Assembly (NCBI GenBank): GCA_036263455.1
Contig: DATAGZ010000021.1
Span: forward strand, 74,546 to 138,545
From: DATAGZ01 sp036263455
Lineage (GTDB): Bacteria > Pseudomonadota > Alphaproteobacteria > Dongiales > Dongiaceae
DNA: 64,000 nucleotides
Direction: 5' to 3'
Part shown: positions 1-8,358 of the stretch, in pieces
Position numbering within the stretch: the first letter of the stretch is position 1
How the letters are laid out: the number at the start of each line of letters is the position of its first letter
The notes under the pieces: generated by a model
Databases searched by the model: none
What the model saw: only the letters and a program-made list of their open reading frames with translations
Told to the model about the DNA's origin: nothing
Translations under genes and position numbers: made by a program

Positions 1-30
1 GTGGCGAATGCCGAAAGGCTCGTGCCATGA
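1..30 (+). CDS. 3' end of an upstream gene (partial)
   Basis: Frame 1 is open from the window edge for nine codons and ends in TGA at 28-30, which overlaps the nadE start as ATGA. The same ATGA coupling joins the next genes, so this is probably the tail of another gene in the operon. Nine codons are too few to identify it. Confidence 0.4.
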   Translation: MANAERLVP

Positions 31-1679
31 CCGAGCGCCGGGTCATTGCCCTGGCGCAGCTCAATCCGGTAATGGGCGATCTCGCCCATAATGTCGGCGA
101 TATATTGGCGGCGCGTGCGCAAGCGCAGGAAGACGCCCAACGGGAGTACGGGCACGATTGCGATCTCCTTGTCACGCCTGAATTGTCGCTTAGCGGGTAT
201 CCCCCCGAGGACCTCGTCCGCCGCCCGGATTTTCTGGCGGCCTGCCGGCAGGCGCTGGGCGAGCTGATCTCCGCCAGTCATTCGCCTGGCCCCGCTCTGG
301 TCGTGGGCCTGCCATGGCGCGAGGCGGATAAGGTCCATAATGCCATTTTCCTGGTGGCGGAGGGTCGGGTGGCGGCGCGCCGCTTCAAACATGTGCTGCC
401 CAATTATGGCGTATTCGATGAAAAGCGTGTCTTCGATTCCGGCTCGATCGCGACGCCGGTCGATTTCCGGGGTATGAGGCTCGGCCTGATGGTCTGCGAG
501 GATTTGTGGATGCCAGAGGTCGCCGCGGCGCTGGCCCGCGCGGGGGCCGAGCTTCTCATCGTGCCCAATGGCTCGCCCTATGATCTCGATAAAGCGCGCC
601 AGCGGGGCGAAATTGCCCGCGCCCGCCACGCCGAGACCGGCCTGCCGATCCTTTATGTCAATCAGGTGGGCGGCCAGGATGAACTGGTGTTCGATGGGGC
701 GAGCTTTGTGCTGGACGGAGACTCTCCTGCCGCGAGAATGGCACACTTTACCCGCCAGGTTTTCCCGACATGCTGGGAGCGCGGGGAAAAAGGATGGGCG
801 TGTCTCTCGCGGCTCGACCAGCCGGCGCGCGCGCCGGAGCGCGATCTTTGGGACGCGATGACGCTCGGGCTGCGTGATTATGTCGAGAAGAACAAATTTC
901 CCGCGGTGGTGCTGGGCCTGTCGGGCGGCATCGATTCTGCCCTCACGGCGGCGGTGGCGGTCGACGCCCTGGGCCTAGACAAGGTGCGCACGGTGATGAT
1001 GCCCTCGCCTTATACTTCTGCGGAGAGTATCGCGGATGCCGCCGCGTGCGCGCGCCTGCTCGGGACAGTGCATGATACCATCCCGATCGCGCCCCTGATG
1101 GGGGCGGCCGATGCGGCGCTGGCGGCAAGCTTTACCGGCCGCGCGCCCGACACGACCGAAGAAAATATCCAGGCGCGGCTGCGCGGCATGATCCTGATGG
1201 CGCTCTCCAATAAGTTCGGCGCACTGGTGCTGACCACGGGCAACAAGTCGGAGCTCGCGGTGGGCTATGCCACGCTCTATGGCGATATGTGCGGAGGCTA
1301 TTCCGTGCTCAAGGATCTCTATAAGACCCAGGTATTCGCCCTGGCGCGGTGGCGGAACCGACTTTCGCCCGTGATGCCCGTCTCGGTGATCGAGAAGCCG
1401 CCCAGCGCCGAACTTCGCCCAAACCAAAAGGATGAGGATACCCTGCCGCCTTATGCGCTGCTCGACGAGATTCTTGCCCTGCTCATCGAGGGCGAGAAGG
1501 GAATTGAGGAAGTCGCGTCCTTGGGCTACGACAGCGCCATGGTGAAAAAAATCGCCGAGATGATGCGCAGGGCCGAATACAAGCGGCGACAGGCACCCCC
1601 AGGGGTCAAGCTGAGCGTGCGCGCCTTCGGCCGCGACTGGCGATATCCCTTGACCAACAGGTTCGGCGTTCCCTCATGA
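27..1679 (+). CDS. nadE: Glutamine-dependent NAD+ synthetase
   Basis: Last step of NAD biosynthesis: ATP-dependent amidation of deamido-NAD, using ammonia released from glutamine. The 550-residue protein has the two-domain form of the enzyme. An N-terminal nitrilase-type glutaminase domain shows the expected Glu-Lys-Cys triad (E52 in TPELSLSGYPP, K121 in KHVLPNYG, C157 in MVCEDLW). The C-terminal synthetase domain carries the ATP pyrophosphatase P-loop SGGIDS at 299-304. It is first in an operon with gltX (4-nt ATGA overlap) and cysS. The start overlaps the TGA of a preceding frame. Identification is secure. Confidence 0.97.
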   Translation: MTERRVIALAQLNPVMGDLAHNVGDILAARAQAQEDAQREYGHDCDLLVTPELSLSGYPPEDLVRRPDFLAACRQALGELISASHSPGPALVVGLPWREADKVHNAIFLVAEGRVAARRFKHVLPNYGVFDEKRVFDSGSIATPVDFRGMRLGLMVCEDLWMPEVAAALARAGAELLIVPNGSPYDLDKARQRGEIARARHAETGLPILYVNQVGGQDELVFDGASFVLDGDSPAARMAHFTRQVFPTCWERGEKGWACLSRLDQPARAPERDLWDAMTLGLRDYVEKNKFPAVVLGLSGGIDSALTAAVAVDALGLDKVRTVMMPSPYTSAESIADAAACARLLGTVHDTIPIAPLMGAADAALAASFTGRAPDTTEENIQARLRGMILMALSNKFGALVLTTGNKSELAVGYATLYGDMCGGYSVLKDLYKTQVFALARWRNRLSPVMPVSVIEKPPSAELRPNQKDEDTLPPYALLDEILALLIEGEKGIEEVASLGYDSAMVKKIAEMMRRAEYKRRQAPPGVKLSVRAFGRDWRYPLTNRFGVPS

Positions 1680-3013
1680 TTCGCGTGCGCTTCGCGCCGA
1701 GCCCGACCGGTCATCTGCATGTCGGCAATATTTTCATTGCCCTGCAGAACTGGCTGTTTGCCCGCGCCCATGATGGCGAGTTCATTCTGCGCCTCGACGA
1801 TACCGATGTTGCACGTTCGACTGAAACATTGGCTCAGGCGATCATCGAGGATCTGCGCTGGCTGACCCTCGACTGGCAGCGGTTCGAGCGCCAGACATTG
1901 CGGACCTCGCGTTATGTCGACGTGGCGGAGCTTCTCAAGCGGGAGGGACGGCTCTATCCCTGTTACGAAAGCGCCGAGGAGCTGGCGCTCAAGCGCAAGA
2001 GTCAGCTCGCCCGCGGCGAGCCACCGGTCTATGACCGTGCTGCCCTGCGGCTTACGCCGGCGGAACGCCACGCACTGGAGGTCAAGGGATTGCGCCCGCA
2101 CTGGCGCTTCAAGCTCGAGGGCCAGGCAATCCACTGGAATGACCTCGTGCGTGGCCATCAGCATATCGACGAACGGTCGCAGAGCGATCCGGTCCTGATC
2201 CGCGAGGATGGAACGTTCCTCTATACGCTGCCCTCGGTGATCGATGACAGCGATTTTGGCGTCACCCATGTCATCCGCGGCAACGATCATGTCACCAATA
2301 CCGCGACCCAGATTCAGATCTTTGCCGCGCTGGGCGCTTCCATTCCGAAGTTCGGACATCTGCCCTTAGTCGTGGATGCAAGCGGAGAGGGCCTGTCGAA
2401 GCGCTTGGGCTCGCTCTCGATCGGCGATCTGCGCGCCGAAGGGTGGGAGCCGCTCGCGATTGCGGCTTATCTCGCCCAACTCGGCAGTGGTCGGGCGCCT
2501 GAACCGGTTGCCGCGCTGGCCGCGCTCGGGCCCGTCCAGGATTTGACCCGCTTCGGCAAGGGATCGCCGCGCTTCGATGCCCGCGAGCTGGCCCAGCTTA
2601 ACGCGGCCGTCCTGCACCGGATGGATTTTTCGGCCTTTGCGGCGCGTCTCTCCGCCTTGGGTCTGGCCCCGGTCTCCGAGGCGTTATGGCATGCCGCGCG
2701 GCCTAATCTGGTCAAAATCATCGACATCCAGGAATGGCAGCGGATTTGCGAACAGGTCATCGCGCCCTGCGTCACCGACGATGCCTATCTGAAGACGGCG
2801 CAGCAATTATTGCCGCCGCCGCCCTGGACCACCGAAACCTGGCCGGTTTGGACGGCGCGGCTCAAGGAGCGGACCGGCCGCAAAGGTAAGGATCTGTTCT
2901 TGCCGCTGCGTCTCGCTCTGACCGGCCAAGATCACGGTCCGGAGATGAAGCACCTTCTCCCGCTGCTTTCAGCGGAAAAGGTGGCGCGGCGACTGGAGGG
3001 GCAGCCGGCATGA
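1676..3013 (+). CDS. gltX: Glutamyl-tRNA synthetase (class Ic)
   Basis: Charges tRNA-Glu (and often tRNA-Gln in alphaproteobacteria) with glutamate in the cytoplasm. The 445-residue protein starts with the class I signature APSPTGHLHVGN, giving the HIGH-type motif HLHVG at 13-17, and carries a KMSKS-type loop as LSKRLG near 240-245. It is a little shorter than typical GluRS (about 470), as is common for the second GluRS of alphaproteobacteria, so it may be the more tRNA-selective paralogue. That is inferred from length only. It overlaps nadE and cysS by 4 nt each, which points to translational coupling. Confidence 0.93.
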   Translation: MIRVRFAPSPTGHLHVGNIFIALQNWLFARAHDGEFILRLDDTDVARSTETLAQAIIEDLRWLTLDWQRFERQTLRTSRYVDVAELLKREGRLYPCYESAEELALKRKSQLARGEPPVYDRAALRLTPAERHALEVKGLRPHWRFKLEGQAIHWNDLVRGHQHIDERSQSDPVLIREDGTFLYTLPSVIDDSDFGVTHVIRGNDHVTNTATQIQIFAALGASIPKFGHLPLVVDASGEGLSKRLGSLSIGDLRAEGWEPLAIAAYLAQLGSGRAPEPVAALAALGPVQDLTRFGKGSPRFDARELAQLNAAVLHRMDFSAFAARLSALGLAPVSEALWHAARPNLVKIIDIQEWQRICEQVIAPCVTDDAYLKTAQQLLPPPPWTTETWPVWTARLKERTGRKGKDLFLPLRLALTGQDHGPEMKHLLPLLSAEKVARRLEGQPA

Positions 3014-4383
3014 TTCCCCTGCGTCTCTATGACAGCTTGACGCGCGAAAAGTCGGCCTTCGTGCCGCTCGATCCCGGCAATGTGCGCCTCTACGTGTGTG
3101 GCCCCACCGTCTACGACTATGCCCATATCGGCAATGCCCGCCCGGTCGTGGTGTTCGACGTCCTGTTTCGTCTTTTACGTGCCCGCTACGGCGCCGCTCA
3201 CGTCACCTATGTGAGCAATTTCACCGATATCGACGACAAGATCATTGCCGCCGCCGCCGCTAATGGCGAGGAGATCGGCGCGTTAACCGAGCGAACGGCC
3301 GCCGCCTATCGGGAGGATATGGCCGCCCTGGGCGCGCTTGAGCCCACCCATCGTCCCTTGGCCACGCACCATGTCGGGGCCATGATCGGCATGATCGAAC
3401 GCCTGATCGAAACCGGCCACGCCTATGCGGCCGAGAATCACGTCTTGTTCCAGATCGATTCGTTCGCGCGCTATGGCGCTTTGTCGCGCCGTTCGCTCGA
3501 GGACATGATCGCCGGCGCCCGCGTCGAGGTGGCGCCGTACAAAAAGAACCCCGCCGATTTCGTTCTGTGGAAACCGAGTGATCCGAGCCAGCCTGGCTGG
3601 GACTCGCCCTGGGGGCGTGGCCGCCCCGGCTGGCATATCGAATGTTCCGCCATGGCCGAACACCTGCTGGGCCAAACCTTCGACATTCATGGCGGAGGCA
3701 TCGACCTGCTTTTTCCCCATCACGAGAATGAGATCGCACAATCCTGCGCGGCGCATGAGGGTGCGCCACTCGCCCGCTACTGGATGCATAATGGCCATGT
3801 CCAGGTGAACGGCACCAAGATGGCGAAGTCGCTGGGTAATTTTCTCACCGTCCACGGGCTGCTCGCCGAGGGGTGCCGCGGCGAAGCCATCCGGCTCGCT
3901 TTGCTCTCCGCCCATTATCGCCAGCCGCTCGACATCGGCCGCGATCTTATTCAGGAATGCAAGGCCCAGCTCGACCGGTTTTATCAGGCGCTCGACCGCG
4001 CACCGCCTGCCGCACCCATTCCCGCGCCCGATGTCGAGGCGGCGCTTGCCGACGACCTCAATACGCCACAGGCGCTGGCCGCCTTACATACATATCTAGG
4101 CCGTTTGAACCGGGCCGAAAATCCACAGGAACAAATCGCCGCCAAGGGTCTTCTCCTGGGTGGAGCTTCTCTCCTAGGCCTGCTGGATGCCGATCCCTCC
4201 GATTGGTTGCGGTCCGGTCAGGGTGGAGTGAGCGAGGCGGATATTTGTGAGGCTATCGAAGCCAGGGTTGCCGCGCGCCAAGCGAAGAATTTTACGGAAG
4301 CGGATGCCATTCGTGCGGCATTGCTTGCACAGGGAATCATGCTGGAAGACGGGCCGCTCGGCACAACCTGGAAACGTGTCTGA
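3010..4383 (+). CDS. cysS: Cysteinyl-tRNA synthetase
   Basis: Charges tRNA-Cys. The 457-residue length is normal for the family. The N-terminal region has the zinc ligand C30 (YVCGPTVYD) followed by the HIGH motif as HIGN at 39-42, the FTDIDDKI motif, a second zinc region around GWHIECSAM, and the KMSKS loop as KMAKS at 270-274. It is the last gene of the nadE-gltX-cysS operon, with its start overlapping gltX by ATGA. Confidence 0.97.
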   Translation: MIPLRLYDSLTREKSAFVPLDPGNVRLYVCGPTVYDYAHIGNARPVVVFDVLFRLLRARYGAAHVTYVSNFTDIDDKIIAAAAANGEEIGALTERTAAAYREDMAALGALEPTHRPLATHHVGAMIGMIERLIETGHAYAAENHVLFQIDSFARYGALSRRSLEDMIAGARVEVAPYKKNPADFVLWKPSDPSQPGWDSPWGRGRPGWHIECSAMAEHLLGQTFDIHGGGIDLLFPHHENEIAQSCAAHEGAPLARYWMHNGHVQVNGTKMAKSLGNFLTVHGLLAEGCRGEAIRLALLSAHYRQPLDIGRDLIQECKAQLDRFYQALDRAPPAAPIPAPDVEAALADDLNTPQALAALHTYLGRLNRAENPQEQIAAKGLLLGGASLLGLLDADPSDWLRSGQGGVSEADICEAIEARVAARQAKNFTEADAIRAALLAQGIMLEDGPLGTTWKRV

Positions 4384-4453
4384 AGCTGGTCGCCCGCGTG
4401 GGAATAGAGTAATATCGACACCCCTCCCCGAGGGCATCTATTGAGGAGAAGAT

Positions 4454-4828
4454 ATGAAGAAAATACATTTCGCCGCGATCGGTCTTGGCCTTTTGATGAC
4501 GGCGTGCGCATCGACCTACGAGCCATCGGTCGACCTGCAGGGTCGTGACCAGGTGCGTTACGAGCACGATCTGGCGGCGTGCCGGCAGATCGCCCAGAAT
4601 AAAGACGTTGGTACCGAAGCGGGGCTCGGCGCGCTGGGCGGTGGTGTGATTGGTGGCGCCGGCGGCGCGGTAGGCGGTGCCATCGCGGGAGATGCAGGAA
4701 CGGGTGCTGCAATTGGCGCCGGTTCGGGTGCCGTGATCGGCGCGGGTGCGGGCGCATTCGATGCCGGCGAGCGTCAAAAGCAGATCGTGGACGATTGCCT
4801 GCGCCATCGCGGCTATAGGGTGTACTAA
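4454..4828 (+). CDS. Glycine-zipper lipoprotein
   Basis: A 124-residue protein with a lipoprotein signal peptide: positive N-terminus MKK, a hydrophobic core, and a lipobox ending at C18 (LMTACAS). The mature part has a cluster of small residues at about 57-100 made of GxxxG repeats (GGGVIGGAGGAVGG and similar), typical of glycine-zipper 2TM/OmpA-like outer-membrane lipoproteins. A cysteine pair in the flanks (near 43 and 116) frames the zipper. A good ribosome site (GAGGAGA) precedes the ATG. It has its own short intergenic region after cysS and ends in a strong terminator. The exact role is unknown; envelope integrity is the usual inference. Confidence 0.8.
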   Translation: MKKIHFAAIGLGLLMTACASTYEPSVDLQGRDQVRYEHDLAACRQIAQNKDVGTEAGLGALGGGVIGGAGGAVGGAIAGDAGTGAAIGAGSGAVIGAGAGAFDAGERQKQIVDDCLRHRGYRVY

Positions 4829-4863
4829 GGCACCCCGTCGGTTGCGCCTTCGGCGTATCGGAT

Positions 4864-4897
4864 AAAACCCCCGCGAAAGACCGCGGGGGTTTTTATT
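4864..4897. terminator. Bidirectional intrinsic terminator
   Basis: Perfect stem CCCCCGCG (4868-4875) with CGCGGGGG (4882-4889), followed by TTTTTATTT on the plus strand and by an A/T run on the minus strand (AAAA before the stem). It lies between the convergent glycine-zipper and entericidin genes and can serve both. Confidence 0.9.
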
Positions 4898-4909
4898 TAG
4901 GAACGGCCC

Positions 4910-5065
4910 TCAAGGGCTATGCTTATTCGCGCTTCGTGTCAGCGCATTCCCCGTATGGGAAATGTCCTGGCCGGCGCCCGCCATGGTGTGGCAGCCGCCG
5001 AGAAGAAGGGCTCCGCCCGACAGCACGACAAAGATGAGGGCAATGCGTAATAATCCAGACAGCAT
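4910..5065 (-). CDS. Entericidin-type small lipoprotein
   Basis: A 51-residue gene found by reading the minus strand: ATG at 5065-5063, TGA at 4912-4910. It begins MLSGLLRIALIFVVLSGGAL, then LLGGC with the lipidated Cys at 25. The short mature part, CHTMAGAGQDISHTGNALTR, matches the entericidin A/B (EcnAB) pattern, including the G-xD-I-x-x-G-x-A-(L/I) core. GGAGG sits 8 nt before the ATG. Entericidins are small envelope lipoproteins linked to stress and stationary phase. An EcfG-type promoter precedes it (5101-5125) and the shared terminator follows. The size and motif make the family call fairly firm. Confidence 0.85.
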   Translation of the reverse strand: MLSGLLRIALIFVVLSGGALLLGGCHTMAGAGQDISHTGNALTRSANKHSP

Positions 5066-5100
5066 CAGCGCTTACCTCCGGAGTTTCATTTCCTATTGCA

Positions 5101-5125
5101 AACAGCACAGGAGGCGCGCCGTTCC
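5101..5125 (-). promoter_or_regulatory. EcfG-type stress promoter of the entericidin gene
   Basis: Reading the minus strand: GGAAC (5125-5121), a 16-nt spacer, then TGTT (5104-5101). The known consensus of the alphaproteobacterial general-stress sigma factor is GGAAC-N16/17-CGTT, so there is one mismatch in the -10 part. It lies 36 nt upstream of the start codon, between the SDR stop and the small gene. Confidence 0.55.
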
Positions 5126-5146
5126 GCCAGCTCCGATCCTCGGCCG

Positions 5147-6130
5147 TTAGTACCCGCCGACAATCGGAAGAATCTCCCCGGTGATGTAGCTCGAACAATG
5201 CGGGGACGCGAAAAAGACGTAGGCGGGGGCGATTTCTTCAGGCTGGGCGGCGCGCTTCATCGTGGCGCTCTCGCCGAAATGAGCGATCTTGCCTTGCTCC
5301 TTGTCGGAAGGGTTGAGCGGTGTCCAGACCGGCCCCGGCGCAACCGCGTTCACTCTTATGCCGCGCGGGACAAGCTGCGAGGAAAGCGCCCGGGTGAAGG
5401 CGTGGATGCCGCCCTTGGTCATCGAATAGTCGAGCAGTTCCTTGCTGCCTTCGAGTCCGGTGACCGATCCGGTATTGATGATGGCGCAGCCAGGTTTCAT
5501 GAAGGGGATGGCGGCCTGTGCCATGAAGAAGTAGCCGTAGAGATTGGTCTTGAGGGTGAGATCGAAGTGCTCCTCGCTCAGATCCTCGATCCGCGCGCTG
5601 TGGAGCTGGAAAGCGGCATTGTTGACCAGGATGTCGAGCCCACCGAGCTCATCCACCGTTTTCTGCACCGCATCCTTGCAGAAGTCGCGTCCGGTGACAT
5701 CGCCTGGAATCAGAAGGCAATGCCGGCCTTCGGCTTCGACGCCGCGCTTGGTTTCCTCGGCGTCCTCATGCTCGGAGAGATAAACGATCGCGACATCCGC
5801 GCCCTCCCGGGCAAACAGGATCGCCACGGACCGGCCGATGCCGGAATCGCCGCCGGTGATCAGGGCGACCTTGTCCTTAAGCTTTTCCGAACCCTTGTAA
5901 TAAGGGGCGTCATACATCGGGGCCAGGGAAAGCTCTGCCTCGCTGCCCGGTTTGTCGAGATGCTGGTCGGGCATGGGCGGCTCGGGATAGCGCCGCGCGC
6001 CGGCCTGCGTGGCGTGATCTGGTTTTTCCTCGGGATGGATTCGGTCGGCGTTGGCGGCTTCCTCCTGAAGGTGCCGTTGCTCCGCGACGTTGCGCTGCGT
6101 GTTGCTGGATTCGCTTTTCCTCGGTTGCAT
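5147..6130 (-). CDS. SDR-family oxidoreductase (general stress, YghA-like)
   Basis: A 327-residue short-chain dehydrogenase of the group with a long charged N-terminal extension (about 85 residues, rich in E, Q, P and H) seen in YghA/GSP39-like proteins. The Rossmann motif TGGDSGIG, the NNAA motif and the catalytic YSMTK are all present. It probably reduces aldehydes or ketones with NAD(P)H; the substrate is unknown. Members are commonly stress-induced. A weak EcfG-like sequence (GGAAT...CGGTT, 6176-6152) stands just before the start, and the entericidin gene follows on the same strand. GAGG precedes the ATG. Confidence 0.88.
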   Translation of the reverse strand: MQPRKSESSNTQRNVAEQRHLQEEAANADRIHPEEKPDHATQAGARRYPEPPMPDQHLDKPGSEAELSLAPMYDAPYYKGSEKLKDKVALITGGDSGIGRSVAILFAREGADVAIVYLSEHEDAEETKRGVEAEGRHCLLIPGDVTGRDFCKDAVQKTVDELGGLDILVNNAAFQLHSARIEDLSEEHFDLTLKTNLYGYFFMAQAAIPFMKPGCAIINTGSVTGLEGSKELLDYSMTKGGIHAFTRALSSQLVPRGIRVNAVAPGPVWTPLNPSDKEQGKIAHFGESATMKRAAQPEEIAPAYVFFASPHCSSYITGEILPIVGGY

Positions 6131-6189
6131 GGTTCCTCGCTAATTGTGAATAACCGCGCAAGACGAAAGAAATTCCAGGCCGTTGAATC

Positions 6190-6525
6190 ACCAGGCGCGG
6201 GCGCCGCCGGGGCTGAGCCTGGGAACAGATGCCTGGTTGGCGGCGCTCTGGTACCGCAAGGCCGCCAACCAGGGCCATAAAGAGGCGGCCTATAATTGGC
6301 CCGGCTTTATCGCGATGAATCGGGGCCGACAAGACAACCGAAGCGCTCAAGCTCTTCAGGCAAGCCGCAGCGGCGGGCTGTGCTCCTGCGCAATATGCTT
6401 ATGGGCGAATGATGTTCCTCCAAAAACGTCCAGATGACGTCACAAAAGATGCCATAGAAAAAGTGCACAGGATTATCGAAACGGCACGGAATGGATTCGT
6501 AGGTCTGCTAACCAAGGCTATGTAG
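6190..6525 (+). pseudogene. Sel1-repeat gene remnant, frameshifted
   Basis: Two adjoining frames together read as Sel1 repeats. The first (to about 6315) has ALWYRKAANQGHKEAAYNW. The second, one base out of step from about 6319 and ending in TAG at 6523-6525, has KLFRQAAAAGCAPAQYAYG and continues to a C-terminal helix. The matching frame of the second part meets TGA at 6316-6318, so a single-base shift and loss of the 5' part have broken the gene. No start codon with a convincing ribosome site remains. It resembles, but is not a copy of, the intact Sel1-like gene at 8681. Confidence 0.65.
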
Positions 6526-7129
6526 GCAGAACTTCTCATAGGACTGCTCCATTCAAACGGCTCAAATCGGCCCGGCCTTCCGGCACCTGCTATGGATATG
6601 GGGATCAGCGGCGCCTAGGGCTGCTCGGCCCGATGGTGCCGATCTTAATCCCTGGCGGATTTGCAACGGTATGATAAATATTTTAACTAGAAAATAGAGG
6701 AAGCTTTGCGCGGACCTTATTGGAATCGTCGGGGTAGGCGCGGGTGAAAGGGTCCGTAAAGGCTCGCTCCAGGACAGCCAATCGGCTTCCCAAGTGACCC
6801 TTTCACCGAAACCCTTCGCGGGCTTCCGTACGAAGGCCCTGGTTCTCGCCCGTGTAATGGAAGAGAGTAAGTGCTGCGCCCGTATATTTAACTTTGGAGT
6901 GCCCATATATAACTTGCGCGTAGCGCACCACTTGGACGCCACGTCCGTGAGGGCTCCGGCTGCGTGGTGAAGGGTATCACACAGCCTAGGCGTACGCGGT
7001 TAATTGCTCGAGAATATATAAAAATTATTAATATGGTGAGCATGCAATCGTTGTTTTTAAGGTGCCGCTACCAAAGCGAGCACCGGTTCTCGACGGGACG
7101 ATTTTAATGCTAGGGATGAGTCCTTCGAT
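6526..7129. other. Gene-free stretch with RTX relic and AT-rich spacer
   Basis: No intact gene seen. Apart from the RTX relic at 6707-6805 (listed separately) this is mixed-composition sequence. Around 7044 starts the similarity with the segment near 8004 that belongs to the duplicated block. Open frames on the minus strand here show no family resemblance. Confidence 0.5.
6707..6805 (+). pseudogene. Relic of an RTX gene 3' end
   Basis: The frame gives ADLIGIVGVGAGERV, then after a diverged stretch SLQDSQSASQVTLS. The C-terminal repeat of the intact RTX protein (coded about 15010-15118) reads NLIIGIVGVGTGEKV ... FKDSHSQLSQVTLS. Aligned from ATT at 6719, the two DNA segments match across the first 36 bases with few changes, then differ by an in-frame loss of 6 nt, and end in the identical string CAAGTGACCCTTT. 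Similarity fades after about 6805. It is a fragment, not a gene. Confidence 0.7.
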
Positions 7130-7400
7130 TCAGTGCAGGCGCGGGTAAGGGCTGGATTCGCGGTCTCCATCACCGTGGAGGTCCTGCTCGATGGCGGCGA
7201 TGGCGAACTGGATGAGCATTACCAGCCGGGGCCGATGCTCTTCCATCAGCTCGTCCCGGATATATTTGAGGAGCCGCACGGTACTCTTCCGGTCGAGCCG
7301 GCTATTCGCCCATTTTCTCAGGATATCATCTTTGTCGTCCATGCATCCCTCCTGTTTGTCGCCAAAGATACCGCCAAGGTCGCTATTGCGCAAGTGGTTT
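7044..7400. repeat. Diverged direct repeat, copy 1
   Basis: This segment and 8004-8358 are direct copies about 958 nt apart. The part coding the 70-residue protein is nearly identical and the flanks are more diverged. Identity ends after the shared string GCGCAAGTG. The copy carries the complete small minus-strand gene with its ribosome site. Confidence 0.85.
7130..7342 (-). CDS. Orphan 70-residue protein, copy 1
   Basis: Unrecognised. The start at MDDKDDILRK is chosen because AGGAGG lies 6 nt upstream and because similarity with copy 2 begins there; longer upstream reading is possible but lacks a site. The protein is a short, charged, helical sequence (KWANSRLDRKSTVRLLKYI, then a hydrophobic LVMLIQFAIAAIEQ helix) with a D/R/P-rich tail. 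It differs from copy 2 at only two residues (S/N and L/M near the C-terminus), although the DNA differs at about 13 of 213 positions. That pattern indicates selection for the protein. It has no Cys and no signal peptide. A small regulator or partner of the neighbouring cluster is a guess. Confidence 0.7.
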   Translation of the reverse strand: MDDKDDILRKWANSRLDRKSTVRLLKYIRDELMEEHRPRLVMLIQFAIAAIEQDLHGDGDRESSPYPRLH

Positions 7401-8087
7401 GAGGGGTGCCATCGATCCTCCACTTTCCAGCATTGCCTTTAAGCGGCGATGCCGAGGCTCTTTAGCCGAACCGTTCCTCCCAAAATACCGCTAGAAGGCG
7501 CAAACTGACGGTTGTAGGAAAGTCGTGATTCACAACTGAAAGGAATAAGTTGACGGGTATTTTACAGAAAGGCTAAAGGCTAACAATGTGGCCCATAAAT
7601 ACTTGGCGGTTATCTGTTCTGATGATGGAAACATATACGGCTTGATCAATCGGCACTGTATAGAGATCAAAGGATAAATAAAATCTTATACCGATATGCA
7701 AAGATTATTTCTGTGTTGGCTTTGCTGTTTTTGTATTTTTTGCTATTGCTCCCTTCGTTTATAATGGAGATTAGCATGAGGGAGGGAGCGCTCGGGGTAC
7801 CTTATTCTTAAAGTTCACTCATACCTATCTCTAATAGAATCTAGCAGCTCAGATGCCAGTTCATTTATTATCAAACATGCTTGTAGTTTAAGTAGTTCTC
7901 AATAACTATGGTGGCCTTGATGCTGTTGAGAAGGCTCTTTCAGAAGTAGCGGAAATGTGGCTAAGCTGGGTTAGTCTCCAGTGGGACATATGTTGAGCGG
8001 ACAATCGTAGTTTTTAAGATGCTATCAAATAAAGCGCGGCCCACGGGTCTAGGATGTTATTATCGTTGCTAGGAAAGAGTCTTCAAT
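7343..8087. other. Gene-free AT-rich stretch with one short open frame
   Basis: No intact gene recognised. A frame from about 7549 to a TAA near 7676 codes a plausible 42-residue end (VDGYFTERLKANNVAHKYLA, then VICSDDGNIYGLINRHCIEI) without a good start; it may be the tail of a lost gene. 7680-8000 is AT-rich with no readable frame. Confidence 0.4.
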
Positions 8088-8358
8088 TCAGTGCATGCGC
8101 GGGTAAGGGTTGGATTCGCGGTCTCCGTCACCGTGGAGGTCTTGCTCGATGGCGGCGATGGCGAACTGGATCAGCATCACCAGCCGGGGCCGGTGCTCCT
8201 CCATCAGCTCGTCCCGGATATATTTGAGCAGCCGCACGGTACTCTTCCGATCGAGCCGGCTGTTCGCCCATTTTCTCAGGATATCGTCCTTGTCGTCCAT
8301 GCGCCCCTCCGTTTGTCGTCAAAGATACTGCCAAGGTCGCTATTGCGCAAGTGATTGA
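8004..8358. repeat. Diverged direct repeat, copy 2
   Basis: Second copy of the 7044-7400 segment, including the small minus-strand gene and the conserved string ending GCGCAAGTG. Sequence outside the coding part is more diverged than inside it. Confidence 0.85.
8088..8300 (-). CDS. Orphan 70-residue protein, copy 2
   Basis: Near-identical paralogue of the protein at 7130-7342 (68 of 70 residues the same). The ribosome site is GGAGGGG just before the ATG. It is transcribed away from the Sel1/RTX gene pair that starts 380 nt further on, so the intervening 8301-8680 may hold divergent promoters. No family recognised. Confidence 0.7.
   Translation of the reverse strand: MDDKDDILRKWANSRLDRKSTVRLLKYIRDELMEEHRPRLVMLIQFAIAAIEQDLHGDGDRESNPYPRMH

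Noticed and set aside
5096..6280. 394-codon plus-strand frame across the SDR gene
   Set aside because: Antisense shadow; the SDR frame carries the Rossmann and YxxxK motifs.
6562..6942. 126-codon minus-strand frame in the relic zone
   Set aside because: Overlaps the RTX relic in antisense, lacks a ribosome site and any family resemblance.
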